Positions 21,795-28,712 of a DNA stretch of 64,000 nt are shown in pieces. Below the pieces are notes generated by a model. It worked only from the letters and a program-made list of their open reading frames with translations, was not told the origin of the DNA and ran no database searches. This stretch comes from Kosakonia sacchari SP1 (GTDB taxonomy: Bacteria; Pseudomonadota; Gammaproteobacteria; Enterobacterales; Enterobacteriaceae), in NCBI RefSeq assembly GCF_000300455.3, contig NZ_CP007215.2, positions 3,596,001 through 3,660,000 on the forward strand. The letters are read 5' to 3'. The translations under genes were made by a program, and so were the position numbers. The stretch's first letter is position 1; every line of letters starts with the position of its first letter.

Positions 21795-21799
21795 GCCAG

Positions 21800-21893
21800 T
21801 AAAGTAATAATTAGCAAACTAACAAACGTAACGAATATGCATTTGCATCCCTCAGGAGCAGCCCGGATTTCCTATTCCTGAGGGTCTTTTCTT
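21800..21893 (+). ncRNA. Possible plus-strand small RNA with terminator
   Basis: A hairpin with 9-base arms CCCTCAGGA/TCCTGAGGG (21849-21857 and 21876-21884) and a T-rich tail lies about 55 bases downstream of the Fur-like palindrome. There is no ORF with a ribosome site between them. This is the layout of a short regulated RNA of about 60-90 bases. The 5' boundary is a guess. Confidence 0.35.
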
Positions 21894-22160
21894 TTCGATG
21901 TTCATTCCCCTTTCCACTTAAATGAAATACGTTATATCCTCCCGAACGACTCACGCTGCGGCCCATGTAAAAAGCCGTGCGGCAGAGGTACGTTTGCAAT
22001 AACAGCTTCTTTTCCCTTCATATTACAGGCCCGTTATTTCCTGCATACCAGCAGCTATTTCATGTGCACTCAACCAGGCAGTTCGCCACTTCGATGCAGG
22101 CAAAATTTTTTTATTTGTGGTCTTGAAAAATGTGTTAAAGGAATTATTTATATAAGCGGA

Positions 22161-22217
22161 CAAGCAAAGCTTGCCTTTAAGTTGAACTTTTGAATTGATT
22201 ATTCAGGAGGTTAAGTT
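22161..22217 (+). promoter_or_regulatory. Putative RNA thermometer in the hsp20 leader
   Basis: The leader can form two hairpins. The first is CAAGC-AAA-GCTTG (22161-22173). In the second, AACTTTTGAAT (22185-22195) pairs across a five-base loop with ATTCAGGAGGTT (22201-22212), with one bulged A. The Shine-Dalgarno AGGAGG is thus paired with a CUUUU stretch through G-U and A-U pairs, as in ROSE/fourU thermometers that release the site on heating. The ATG follows at 22218. A plausible promoter (TTGAAA and TTTATA) lies just upstream. Confidence 0.6.
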
Positions 22218-22685
22218 ATGGCACTCAAAACCTTGTCAGCACTCCCCGGTTTTACTGACTCTGTTTTTGCTGACCGTTTTAATCGTATCGACCGGCTTTT
22301 CAGCCAGTTAACTGGTGACTCACCGGTGGCATCATTACCGGCTTATGACCTGAAAAAAGTCGATGCAAGCAATTATCAGCTCCACGTAAGCGTCCCCGGC
22401 TGGAAAGAAGACGAACTCGAAATCGAGACCGTCGGCGGGGTACTAAATGTATCCGGTAAACGCGCAGAAAATGAAACCCATGATGAGCAGGGCTGGATAT
22501 ACAAAGGTATTCGCCGCGCGGATTTCCGTCTGAGCTTTTCACTTCCGGAACATACAAAAGTGAGCAACGCAAAACTTGAAAATGGCATATTGCTGGTGTC
22601 CATTTATCAGGAAATTCCCGAGAGCGAAAAACCGCGTAAGATTGCCATTGAAAATACGCAAAAAGCCATTGAACATCAGGCTTGA
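22218..22685 (+). CDS. Hsp20/alpha-crystallin family small heat-shock protein
   Basis: This 155-residue chaperone of the IbpA class has an N-terminal arm with repeated FxxR motifs (FADRFNRIDRLF, about residues 16-27). An alpha-crystallin domain covers about residues 45-135 (YQLHVSVPGWKEDELEI, VLNVSGKR, RADFRLSFSLPE), with the conserved LENGILLVSI strand, and a C-terminal IPESEKPRKIAIE tail. It should bind unfolding proteins without ATP. It is distinct from the usual ibpAB pair and stands alone, with a terminator after it and a leader that appears to hide its ribosome site. Confidence 0.9.
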   Translation: MALKTLSALPGFTDSVFADRFNRIDRLFSQLTGDSPVASLPAYDLKKVDASNYQLHVSVPGWKEDELEIETVGGVLNVSGKRAENETHDEQGWIYKGIRRADFRLSFSLPEHTKVSNAKLENGILLVSIYQEIPESEKPRKIAIENTQKAIEHQA

Positions 22686-22705
22686 TAGCTTTTCGTCTTC
22701 ATCTA

Positions 22706-22730
22706 AGGCCCGCGCATGCGGGCCTTTTTC
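22706..22730 (+). terminator. Terminator after hsp20
   Basis: GGCCCGCGCATGCGGGCC followed by five T residues lies about 20 bases after the stop codon. Confidence 0.85.
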
Positions 22731-22956
22731 TTATCCTGTTCCTGGTACGCTGCCTTGCCGACACGTATAAACGCGAAGAGATGCTTTTCGCAGAATGTGT
22801 AACCAGTTGGACGTAGCTGTAGTTCATTACTGTGACGCCCCCATCATCAAGCGGCAAAATGAAAAAGCCGCACGATTCTGGCGCTGTGCAAAAGGATTAC
22901 GGGCAAAATGCTCAGGGATAGTGTATGGTTGCAGGCCATTTATCAGGAAATACTCT

Positions 22957-23127
22957 ATGCCACAACGCAAAGACTCAAAAAACAATCGCAACTTCCTCAC
23001 CAAATGCACCTGCCCTCACTGTTCACAACAGTCAGAACATAGCTTCTCCCGAGTCCAGAAAGGCGCCGCGTTAATGTGCCCGCACTGCAGTAAAATCTTC
23101 CATCAGGACAAAGCCGCTTTCGCTTAA
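22957..23127 (+). CDS. YnfU-like small zinc-ribbon protein
   Basis: This 56-residue protein starts at MPQRKDSKNNR (22957), with AGGAAA before it. The longer open frame upstream is not protein-like. Two CxxC knuckles, CPHC near residues 17-20 and CPHC near 39-42, flank a short strand with SRVQKGAAL. This is the pattern of the YnfU-type zinc-binding microproteins, often found in or near prophages. The function is unknown. Confidence 0.65.
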   Translation: MPQRKDSKNNRNFLTKCTCPHCSQQSEHSFSRVQKGAALMCPHCSKIFHQDKAAFA

Positions 23128-23668
23128 AACCGAGCTATGTTGAGAAACCGGTCGAAATATCAGGGCCGGTTATCGAGCTGGGCGTTCCTGACAATGAAAG
23201 CCACGGCAAATATTTCGGTCTGAATCACGCCAGCATAATTGTTCTTAAGTAACCGTTGATCAGCATGCGAAGAAGGATTGCCTGGGTAACGCCGCAGAAC
23301 TGGCCTAACACTTCAGCAACCGTTCAGTCGTTACCTTCATCAACGGTGTAGCTCACAAGCTGACACCGAAAACTCACCAGTCGGCACCGATCGCAAACAT
23401 CTCGCTCATTTTAAGACACATAGAATGTGCTTTTAATGGTGCGCCTCCAGCCGTAATAACCCATATCAGTGGCTGGCGAACGGCTGTGGTTGTCGGGCGC
23501 ACTCTGCTCATTAACAATAAATTTATAAATATCAAATAATTAACCTATGAACTTGTCCAGTCTGATACTGAAAGGATGTATAACCACCACAAAACTATTT
23601 CATCCTTCATTATAGAAATCTCGACCATAATATATTCAGGGGTGATGCGGCTAATAACAGGGGCACTT
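23128..23668 (+). other. Degenerate coding-like DNA, probably prophage remnant
   Basis: No intact gene is visible. One plus-strand stop-to-stop frame ending at 23252 reads like protein (VEISGPVIELGVPDNES, then HGKYFGLNHASIIVLK) but has no start. A second frame ending near 23540 also looks partly coding. Both appear to be fragments left by decay. The last part must hold the promoter of the IraP-like gene. Confidence 0.4.
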
Positions 23669-23995
23669 ATGAAAAACTTAATACTCGGTGTGATTGCAAA
23701 AATCTCGAAAATGGATGCGGAAGCCAAGCTACTTGCAGCCAAAGTGGAAGCTCAGTCTTTACTTATCGGGGCGTTGATGCTGACACTTGGCAAAAACGGT
23801 GGCATGAATGAAATGCTTGATAATGTAAAAAAAGCGATTAACGCAGCGCTTGATGCGGCTGATATTCCGCTGAAATCAGATGCAGAACTACTTATGAATG
23901 AATTTAACAATCTTATTCAATTAACTCAGTTGCTTGAAACAAACGACGCTGAAATTGATATAGAAGCGTTAAAGGGCGCGTCCGATAAAATTTGA
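23669..23995 (+). CDS. IraP-like anti-adaptor (RssB inhibitor family)
   Basis: This 108-residue protein starts at MKNLILGVIAKISK (23669, AGGGG upstream); the open frame further upstream has no good site. The N-terminus resembles IraP: MKNLI, then a helix with KLLAAKVEAQSLLIGAL (IraP has CAQVEALEIIVTAM), and later DAADIPLKSDAELL (IraP has DASIPDDDTELL). IraP stabilises sigma-S by blocking the adaptor RssB. This copy is longer than the 86-residue E. coli protein and has extra leucine-rich C-terminal residues. Assignment is by visual alignment. It lies in a decayed prophage and is followed by a terminator. Confidence 0.6.
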   Translation: MKNLILGVIAKISKMDAEAKLLAAKVEAQSLLIGALMLTLGKNGGMNEMLDNVKKAINAALDAADIPLKSDAELLMNEFNNLIQLTQLLETNDAEIDIEALKGASDKI

Positions 23996-24016
23996 CGCAA
24001 TGCGGTTATTAATCAT

Positions 24017-24050
24017 AAGGCTGGAAAGATAAACATCCGGCCTTTTATTT
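24017..24050 (+). terminator. Terminator after the IraP-like gene
   Basis: AAGGCTGGA and TCCGGCCTT pair (one G-U) around a short loop and are followed by TTATTT, 22 bases after the stop codon. Confidence 0.7.
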
Positions 24051-24194
24051 GCGCGGATACAGTGGCATCTCTTTACCCAAACGTTTGTCATGAACCCACT
24101 GCACGACAGGACCAGCAACAATGCATAAAGCCTGCGTATGACCCGCTTTTTCATTGCCACCCTGCAGCGAAGCTACTCTATCAGTTGGTTGCAT
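24045..24194 (-). CDS. 49-residue small ORF, unknown, in prophage remnant
   Basis: The ORF runs from ATG (24194) with AAGGGA six bases upstream to TAA at 24045. It encodes MQPTDRVASLQGGNEK, then HTQALCIVAGPVVQWVHDK, and ends YPRK. Composition is protein-like and the ribosome site is good, so a small gene is plausible. It overlaps another coding-like minus-strand frame (24173 upward) in a different phase, as small phage genes often do. No family is recognised. Confidence 0.4.
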   Translation of the reverse strand: MQPTDRVASLQGGNEKAGHTQALCIVAGPVVQWVHDKRLGKEMPLYPRK

Positions 24195-24346
24195 TGATCC
24201 CTTGCGATCAGTGAATTGATGGCTGATGTTTCGATTCGCTCGCGGAGAGTGAAATCATCCCATAGAGCAGGCTCATCATGTCTGCGCTGGAAAGTTCGAA
24301 CATGTTGATGGTGATGCAATCTTACCGTCTGACATCAATCCAGGCT
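24173..24346 (-). pseudogene. Prophage gene fragment without a start codon
   Basis: A minus-strand open frame ending at TAG 24175-24173 reads RTFQRRHDEPALWDDF, then TLRERIETSAINSLIARDQ. This is a coherent, charged, helix-rich protein sequence. No ATG or GTG start is available before an upstream stop. It overlaps the start of the 24045-24194 ORF. I interpret it as the C-terminal end of a phage gene, truncated or decayed. Confidence 0.35.
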
Positions 24347-24506
24347 GATACGCCGTCCTGATGTTATCCCGATCCGGTTTGACCGTGGCGCCACTGGTTT
24401 TATTTGCCTAACTGAACGATATTAAATATTCACATCACACCGATATTCGCGACAGAACATTTCTTGTTTGTCGGTGAGCACCACAGTATTTTTTTAAGGA
24501 GAGGTT

Positions 24507-24737
24507 ATGAAGCCAGTAGAAGACGCGATTAATGACCTGCAGTGTCGTGCTTTAGCGTATGAAATCATTTTTCAGTCCATTTGCTCAGAGTTGCCGCAAG
24601 TGTTCATCGATAAAGCCGTAGAGAACATTGAGCTTAACTTCAAAGCATTTGAATCTGGCACGCATTCTGAAGCTGGGAAAGCAAAGCTTGAAGCGGCGAA
24701 AGCTATTGCCTCAAGAATTGTAGGAACAAAGATTTAA
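24507..24737 (+). CDS. Small helical protein of unknown function (prophage-type)
   Basis: This 76-residue ORF has a very strong site (AAGGAGAGGTT) eight bases before ATG 24507. It is almost entirely helical and acidic (VEDAINDLQCRALAYEI, then KLEAAKAIASRIV), without signal or membrane segments. A terminator-like stem follows at 24760. It lies between the IraP-like gene and the integrase remnant, so it is probably prophage cargo. No family is recognised. Confidence 0.6.
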   Translation: MKPVEDAINDLQCRALAYEIIFQSICSELPQVFIDKAVENIELNFKAFESGTHSEAGKAKLEAAKAIASRIVGTKI

Positions 24738-24759
24738 CCTCTCTCCAGGCGTGGTCCTG

Positions 24760-24800
24760 AAGTGGAGGGGAAATCATCATCATTTCTTCTCCACTTTCTT
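24760..24800 (+). terminator. Terminator-like stem after the 76-residue ORF
   Basis: AAGTGGAG (24760-24767) pairs with CTCCACTT (24789-24796), followed by a T-rich stretch; the loop is about 21 bases. Confidence 0.5.
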
Positions 24801-25029
24801 CATTGCTGTGTTGTCGCGGTTGTTATGGTCTGAAATGTGGGCGCGCGCACCCAAAGGCAAGGAAAAGGCCTGATGTTTCACTCACCCGACAGTTCTGAAA
24901 TAAACGTCCGCGATAGTCGCGCATAGAAGTCTGAACGCCATCAAGCATTTCCAGTTCGATACCTTAGACATATGGACGAACGGGTTAATACAGTCCGGGG
25001 GGCCGTTATCTATTCTTCGAAAAACGAAA

Positions 25030-25179
25030 GGATGGGAAAGTACAGAAATGGTGCGTTGATAGACTCCCCAGGCACCGAATTACCTAACGGAATACGCACG
25101 GAAGATTGATAGCATTGTGGGTGCTAACGACACAAATACGACACAAGGAGGAAATCAGGCTGAACTAAAACTGGCGTAA
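25030..25179 (+). pseudogene. Tyrosine-recombinase (phage integrase) C-terminal remnant
   Basis: The frame reads GWESTEMVR, then two stops (TGA 25057, TAG 25060) and three altered codons, then APNYLTEYARKIDSI and on to TAA 25177-25179. Intact phage integrases have GGW.S.EMVRRYAHLAP here, including the catalytic tyrosine. CGA-to-TGA and TAC-to-TAG changes explain both stops and remove that tyrosine. Upstream sequence no longer encodes a recombinase. The remnant ends 15 bases from the 3' end of the Arg tRNA, where an integrated element's int gene is expected. Confidence 0.8.
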
Positions 25180-25194
25180 ATATTTGATTCGTAA

Positions 25195-25271
25195 TGGTAC
25201 GCCCTACAGGGTTCGAACCTGTGACCTACGGCTTAGAAGGCCGTTGCTCTATCCAGCTGAGCTAAGGGCGC
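25195..25271 (-). tRNA. argU: tRNA-Arg (anticodon UCU)
   Basis: This 77-base minus-strand gene has an encoded CCA. The acceptor strand is GCGCCCT, the D-arm AGCTCAGCTGGATAGAGC, the anticodon arm CGGC..TCT..GCCG, and the T-arm ACAGGTTCGAACCTGT. The first acceptor pair is a G-U wobble. UCU reads the rare AGA/AGG codons. The location beside the fim genes and fimZ matches argU of E. coli and fimU of Salmonella, and in E. coli this tRNA is a prophage attachment site. Here an integrase remnant abuts the 3' end. Confidence 0.96.
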
Positions 25272-25546
25272 ATTACGTGGATACTCCACCGTTGAGGTGG
25301 AAACGCCTGGAATTATACGGTCAGCGACTGGTGAGTCAATGTATTTTCCGCTGGTTGCTTGCTTAGTGAACGACGCAGCACGTTTTCGCAACACCTATCC
25401 CATTTATGCCCGAAAAGACCTGGTTTTTATACTTATCCTGATCGCTTCCTGGGAAAAGTCCCATGTTTCTTTAAGTATTCGCGCCTATATCCACTGACTT
25501 ATGAAGGTCAAAATGTTTCCATTAACTAATGTAATGGAGCCTATAC

Positions 25547-26157
25547 GTGACAAATAGAGCGAAACAAAAAAAAGCCTGGGGTTATCAATGTAAATCAGAA
25601 CCGATTAAACAGCGCGATAATAATGATGGTGTGCTTAACCGTCAGCCGACCATTCTCGCGACCGGAAACAGCGTTAAACATGATTCCTGGTCGTTTGCGC
25701 TGCGGTTATTACACGACCAGACGCGAAATGTAACATTGCCGGAATCAACGGACCAATGCTTGCCTAATCTGCCGCTTAATTCTCAGCCTTACACCATCTC
25801 GTTTATGGACATCCCAATGTTATATCGCCCTGATTTAGCGGTTAGCCCGCTGAACTGGCAGTTATTTTTCACGTCTGCCGCCGCGTTTTATCCAGATGAT
25901 CCCCCCGGGAGGCGCCAGAAGCTTTTGTTAATACAGACTGCCCTACATCCGGTTTACTGGTTGATAAAACGACAACCTGGCAGCGCCTTTATACGTTCGA
26001 TATTCTCAAACCAGGCATGAATCAGGACCGTCAATTTGCCCGCATGTCATCCATTCAATGGCGCGAAACAGCCCCACAACCCGTTACAACACAACATCCG
26101 GGCGCACAGTTTGCGCATGGTTTTTTTTGGCCAACACTTTTCTGTCAGGAAAAGTGA
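25547..26157 (+). pseudogene. Fim-linked protein of unknown function, frameshifted at a C6 run
   Basis: The start is GTG 25547 with GGAG upstream. The opening frame encodes a plausible protein up to CCCCCC at 25901-25906 and then becomes unlike protein, ending at 26020. The -1 frame continues naturally from that point (REAPEAFVNTDCPTSG, then DILKPGMNQDRQFARM) to TGA 26155. One extra C would give a 203-residue product. It lies between the Arg tRNA and fimY, the position of fimW in Salmonella, but I see no LuxR-type HTH and do not assign that name. It may be a recent frameshift, slippage-based phase variation, or a base-calling error in the C-run. Confidence 0.6.
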
Positions 26158-26176
26158 AATACGTTTGCGAGGGAAA

Positions 26177-26902
26177 ATGCGAACTTTCATCCGCCGGGAA
26201 AAAAATCGCCGTCACAGACCCGATCACCGGGTTTTACCTTATCGGGAATATCCGCCACCAGTGTTTGACAGGCTGGAATATCTTACTCAGCAGCTCAGTT
26301 TCGCCCTGCCTGAATGCATCATCAACCAGATATTGATTTCAACCGATTGCTTTCTCAGTTATGCGTGGAACAGGGGCCTCTTCTCCGGCAAACGCAACGC
26401 CGTATTTTCATCGCTCGATTTAGCACATCATCGGTTCGCAGAGCCGCATCTCTCACATCTGATCGTGGATATGGAAAGCTTGCTCACATCCCGTTTTAGC
26501 GCCCTGGAAACCCTGCGACAGCTTGCTTTGCATAATCGCAAACTTCATATCTATCTGTTAGCGACAAAAAGCGACACGCCACTGTTCAATTTCCTGCGCG
26601 CTGCGGGCCCCTTTCGCGTATTAAAACGGGAGCTCCCCGTCACGCCATTCAGGCAGGCACTGCTGACTCCAGCCTCGCCCGTGGATGTTTCACGCAAATT
26701 CCCGCCGGTAGAGTGGCAGATGTTCACCGCGCTGGCGCAAGGAAAAACGATGAAACATATCGCTCACCTACTCAATCTCCCTTACCATCGCATTGTTTAT
26801 CGCCTCAACACGCGACTAAGGCAACTTGGGTTGCCCGATCGTCAAAGTTTGCTTCATTTACTGCATCGCTTAACGATTGATGCGAATCACTATTGGGGAT
26901 AA
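26177..26902 (+). CDS. fimY: FimY-like fimbrial regulator (LuxR-type HTH)
   Basis: This 241-residue protein has the length of Salmonella FimY. The start at MRTFIRREKN (26177, GAGGG) is preferred over an upstream in-frame ATG at 26036. After an Arg-rich N-terminus comes VFDRLEYLTQQLSF, a central domain with LIVDMESLL, and a C-terminal LuxR-like HTH (about residues 170-230: EWQMFTALAQGKTMKHIAHLLN, then YRLNTRLRQLGLPDRQ). FimY and FimZ jointly activate fimA in Salmonella. Codon 14 is AGA and codon 32 is AGG, both read by the neighbouring tRNA. It is 605 bases upstream of fimZ on the same strand. Confidence 0.75.
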   Translation: MRTFIRREKNRRHRPDHRVLPYREYPPPVFDRLEYLTQQLSFALPECIINQILISTDCFLSYAWNRGLFSGKRNAVFSSLDLAHHRFAEPHLSHLIVDMESLLTSRFSALETLRQLALHNRKLHIYLLATKSDTPLFNFLRAAGPFRVLKRELPVTPFRQALLTPASPVDVSRKFPPVEWQMFTALAQGKTMKHIAHLLNLPYHRIVYRLNTRLRQLGLPDRQSLLHLLHRLTIDANHYWG

Positions 26903-27506
26903 CAGGCGTTGCTATCCTTCTCGACTAAGAAATTACTTAGTCAAGTTTTGATGCCGGGTATGTTTTTTACATAAAACCAACAATTACAACTATTCCTGGC
27001 ATTGTCCCTTTTTTTAAAATCCACTCAGATTCCACCCAACGCGCACGTTGTTATCCGGATTTATAGCAATGAAATTGCGACAACAGCTATTAACAATAAG
27101 CAAACAATCAAATAATTACATTGTTTTAACCATTAAAAATGGCGTAAAAAACCACATTTAACAAAATCAGTAAACTTTCGTGCCAAATATTCGACCACCA
27201 ATTATTACTCCCAGAACTTCATATTTAGAAATAGCCTTTATGAACTCTTAACGCTTTTCTGCCAGAACTTCCCAGGTATAATTACAGCGACTTATTAATA
27301 ATTACGATATCTCTCTGTATTAGCACGTAATTGATATTCCCCACATGCGTAGGTGACGGGTAGAAATAACTTAGCGAGTAAGGATGCTATCGATTTTCCC
27401 AGGGGATTATTCTTCCTCATAGAATATTTGAAGTTACATTAGACCTTTCGACGTCTTTCGCACTTACGCATAGGCGTGGCATAAAAAAACAAACTGAGGC
27501 AAAAAA
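26903..27506 (+). other. Long AT-rich region between fimY and fimZ
   Basis: About 600 bases, very rich in A and T, contain no plausible ORF, tRNA or clear terminator. The region presumably carries the fimZ promoter and its control sites. Its composition would suit H-NS binding. I can identify no single operator. Confidence 0.5.
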
Positions 27507-28139
27507 ATGAAACCGGCTTCCGTTATCATTATGGACGAATATCCTATTGTCAGGATGTCGATAGAGGTGCTTTTAGAGAAAAACCAGAATGTAAAAGTGG
27601 TACTAAAAACGGATGATAGCCGCGCAGCGCTTGATTATATCCGTACACTGCCCGTTGATCTGGTTATTCTGGATATTGAACTTCCTAAAACAGATGGCTT
27701 TACTTTACTGAGAAGAATCAAAGCATTACGAGAGGATGTCAACGTGCTTTTTTTATCATCAAAATCTGAATCATTCTATGCAGCACGCGCCATTCGCGCT
27801 GGCGCGAATGGTTTTGTCAGTAAGAGGAAAGAACTCAACGATATTTATAACGCCGTAAAGATGATTCTTGCCGGGTACTCCTTCTTCCCATCAGAGACAC
27901 TGAGTTATATAAACCAACCGGGCAAAAAGAAAGGGGAGCAGCGGGATATGCCGCTTTCTAATAGAGAAGTCACTGTATTGCGCTATCTGGCCAATGGATT
28001 ATCAAACAAAGAGATTGCGGAACAACTTTTATTAAGCAACAAGACGATCAGCGCTCATAAATCGAATATTTTTTCGAAACTCGGTGTGCATACCATCGTC
28101 GAGTTGATTGATTATGCCAAATCACACGAACTGCTCTAG
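27507..28139 (+). CDS. fimZ: Fimbrial response regulator FimZ (NarL/LuxR family)
   Basis: This 210-residue protein is nearly identical in layout to Salmonella FimZ. The receiver domain covers about residues 1-120, with the acidic pair near the start (MDEYP), the phosphoacceptor aspartate in VILDIELPKTDG (about D56) and lysine in VSKRKELND. A LuxR-type HTH follows (about residues 145-205: LSNREVTVLRYLANGLSNKE, then SAHKSNIFSKLG). It activates the fimA promoter in Salmonella. It converges with fimF and shares a terminator with it. Confidence 0.93.
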   Translation: MKPASVIIMDEYPIVRMSIEVLLEKNQNVKVVLKTDDSRAALDYIRTLPVDLVILDIELPKTDGFTLLRRIKALREDVNVLFLSSKSESFYAARAIRAGANGFVSKRKELNDIYNAVKMILAGYSFFPSETLSYINQPGKKKGEQRDMPLSNREVTVLRYLANGLSNKEIAEQLLLSNKTISAHKSNIFSKLGVHTIVELIDYAKSHELL

Positions 28140-28143
28140 CGAT

Positions 28144-28176
28144 ATATGCCCGAAAAAATTCCCGGGCATATTTTTT
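28144..28176. terminator. Bidirectional terminator between fimZ and fimF
   Basis: ATATGCCCG and CGGGCATAT (28144-28152, 28163-28171) form a perfect stem with an A-run in the loop and Ts after it, between two convergent genes. Confidence 0.8.
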
Positions 28177-28184
28177 GAAATAAG

Positions 28185-28706
28185 TTAATAGTAATTAATC
28201 GCGAAAGTCGCGTCGGCATTTGCTATGCCGGGCGCAGGATCATCTGCCAGCGCAATGTAATTTGCGTAGAACTGCAGCGTTGCATTGCCATTGCTGTCCA
28301 CGGCTATCTCCTGGCTGGCTGTCTCCAGCGCTAACGGCGTGCGATCTCTGTCGCGCAGCTCAACAGCCACTTTCTGCGCCATCACGCTATCTTTTAACGC
28401 CAGGAGTGCCGGGTTGCTGGCGGCTCTGCCCGAAAATGTGAGCGACGCGCTACCCGGTGGGCACCCGGCTAATCGTAAGCTAAAACGCACCGGGGGCGTG
28501 GTGTTACCGGCATTTTGCAACTGCTTAGTGGGCCAACGGCCTAATTGCACCATTTTGTCGCTGTCAGCCGTCTCGACATAACACGTAAAGTCCACCACCG
28601 TCGCGCGTAGCTGAATGTTAATTTCCCCAAGCGGCGTATCGGCGGTCGCAAACGGGCTCAGCCAGCACCCAACGAGCATGACATGGCGCGGTTTGATAAA
28701 CATCAT
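28185..28706 (-). CDS. fimF: Minor fimbrial subunit FimF
   Basis: This 173-residue pilin-like subunit has a signal peptide ending near ATA before DTPLGEINIQL. The paired cysteines are in VDFTCYVE and LAGCPPGSAS, and the subunit terminus is DATFAINYY. The pattern PLGEIN, WPTKQL, LAGCPPGSA, FYANYIALAD matches Salmonella FimF closely. It acts as a tip or adaptor subunit joining the adhesin to the rod. It is the last gene of the minus-strand operon fimAICDHF, seven bases after fimH. Confidence 0.92.
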   Translation of the reverse strand: MMFIKPRHVMLVGCWLSPFATADTPLGEINIQLRATVVDFTCYVETADSDKMVQLGRWPTKQLQNAGNTTPPVRFSLRLAGCPPGSASLTFSGRAASNPALLALKDSVMAQKVAVELRDRDRTPLALETASQEIAVDSNGNATLQFYANYIALADDPAPGIANADATFAINYY

Positions 28707-28712
28707 GGCTCC

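Noticed and set aside
21811-21999. Minus-strand 62-codon open frame
   Set aside because: Composition is not protein-like and it crosses the plus-strand terminator; no ribosome site.
22700-25190. Distal duplicate of the tRNA 3' end as an att site
   Set aside because: Looked for by eye but no convincing second copy was found; a computed search would be needed before claiming the element's left boundary.
25184-25366. Plus-strand open frame over the tRNA-Arg region
   Set aside because: It is the antisense shadow of the tRNA; the start has no ribosome site and the sequence has the usual tRNA-shadow composition.
25901-25909. Programmed ribosomal frameshift at the C6 tract
   Set aside because: The heptamer phase does not fit a standard -1 slippery site (the preceding base is T and the codons would re-pair poorly), so mutation or tract-length change is more likely.
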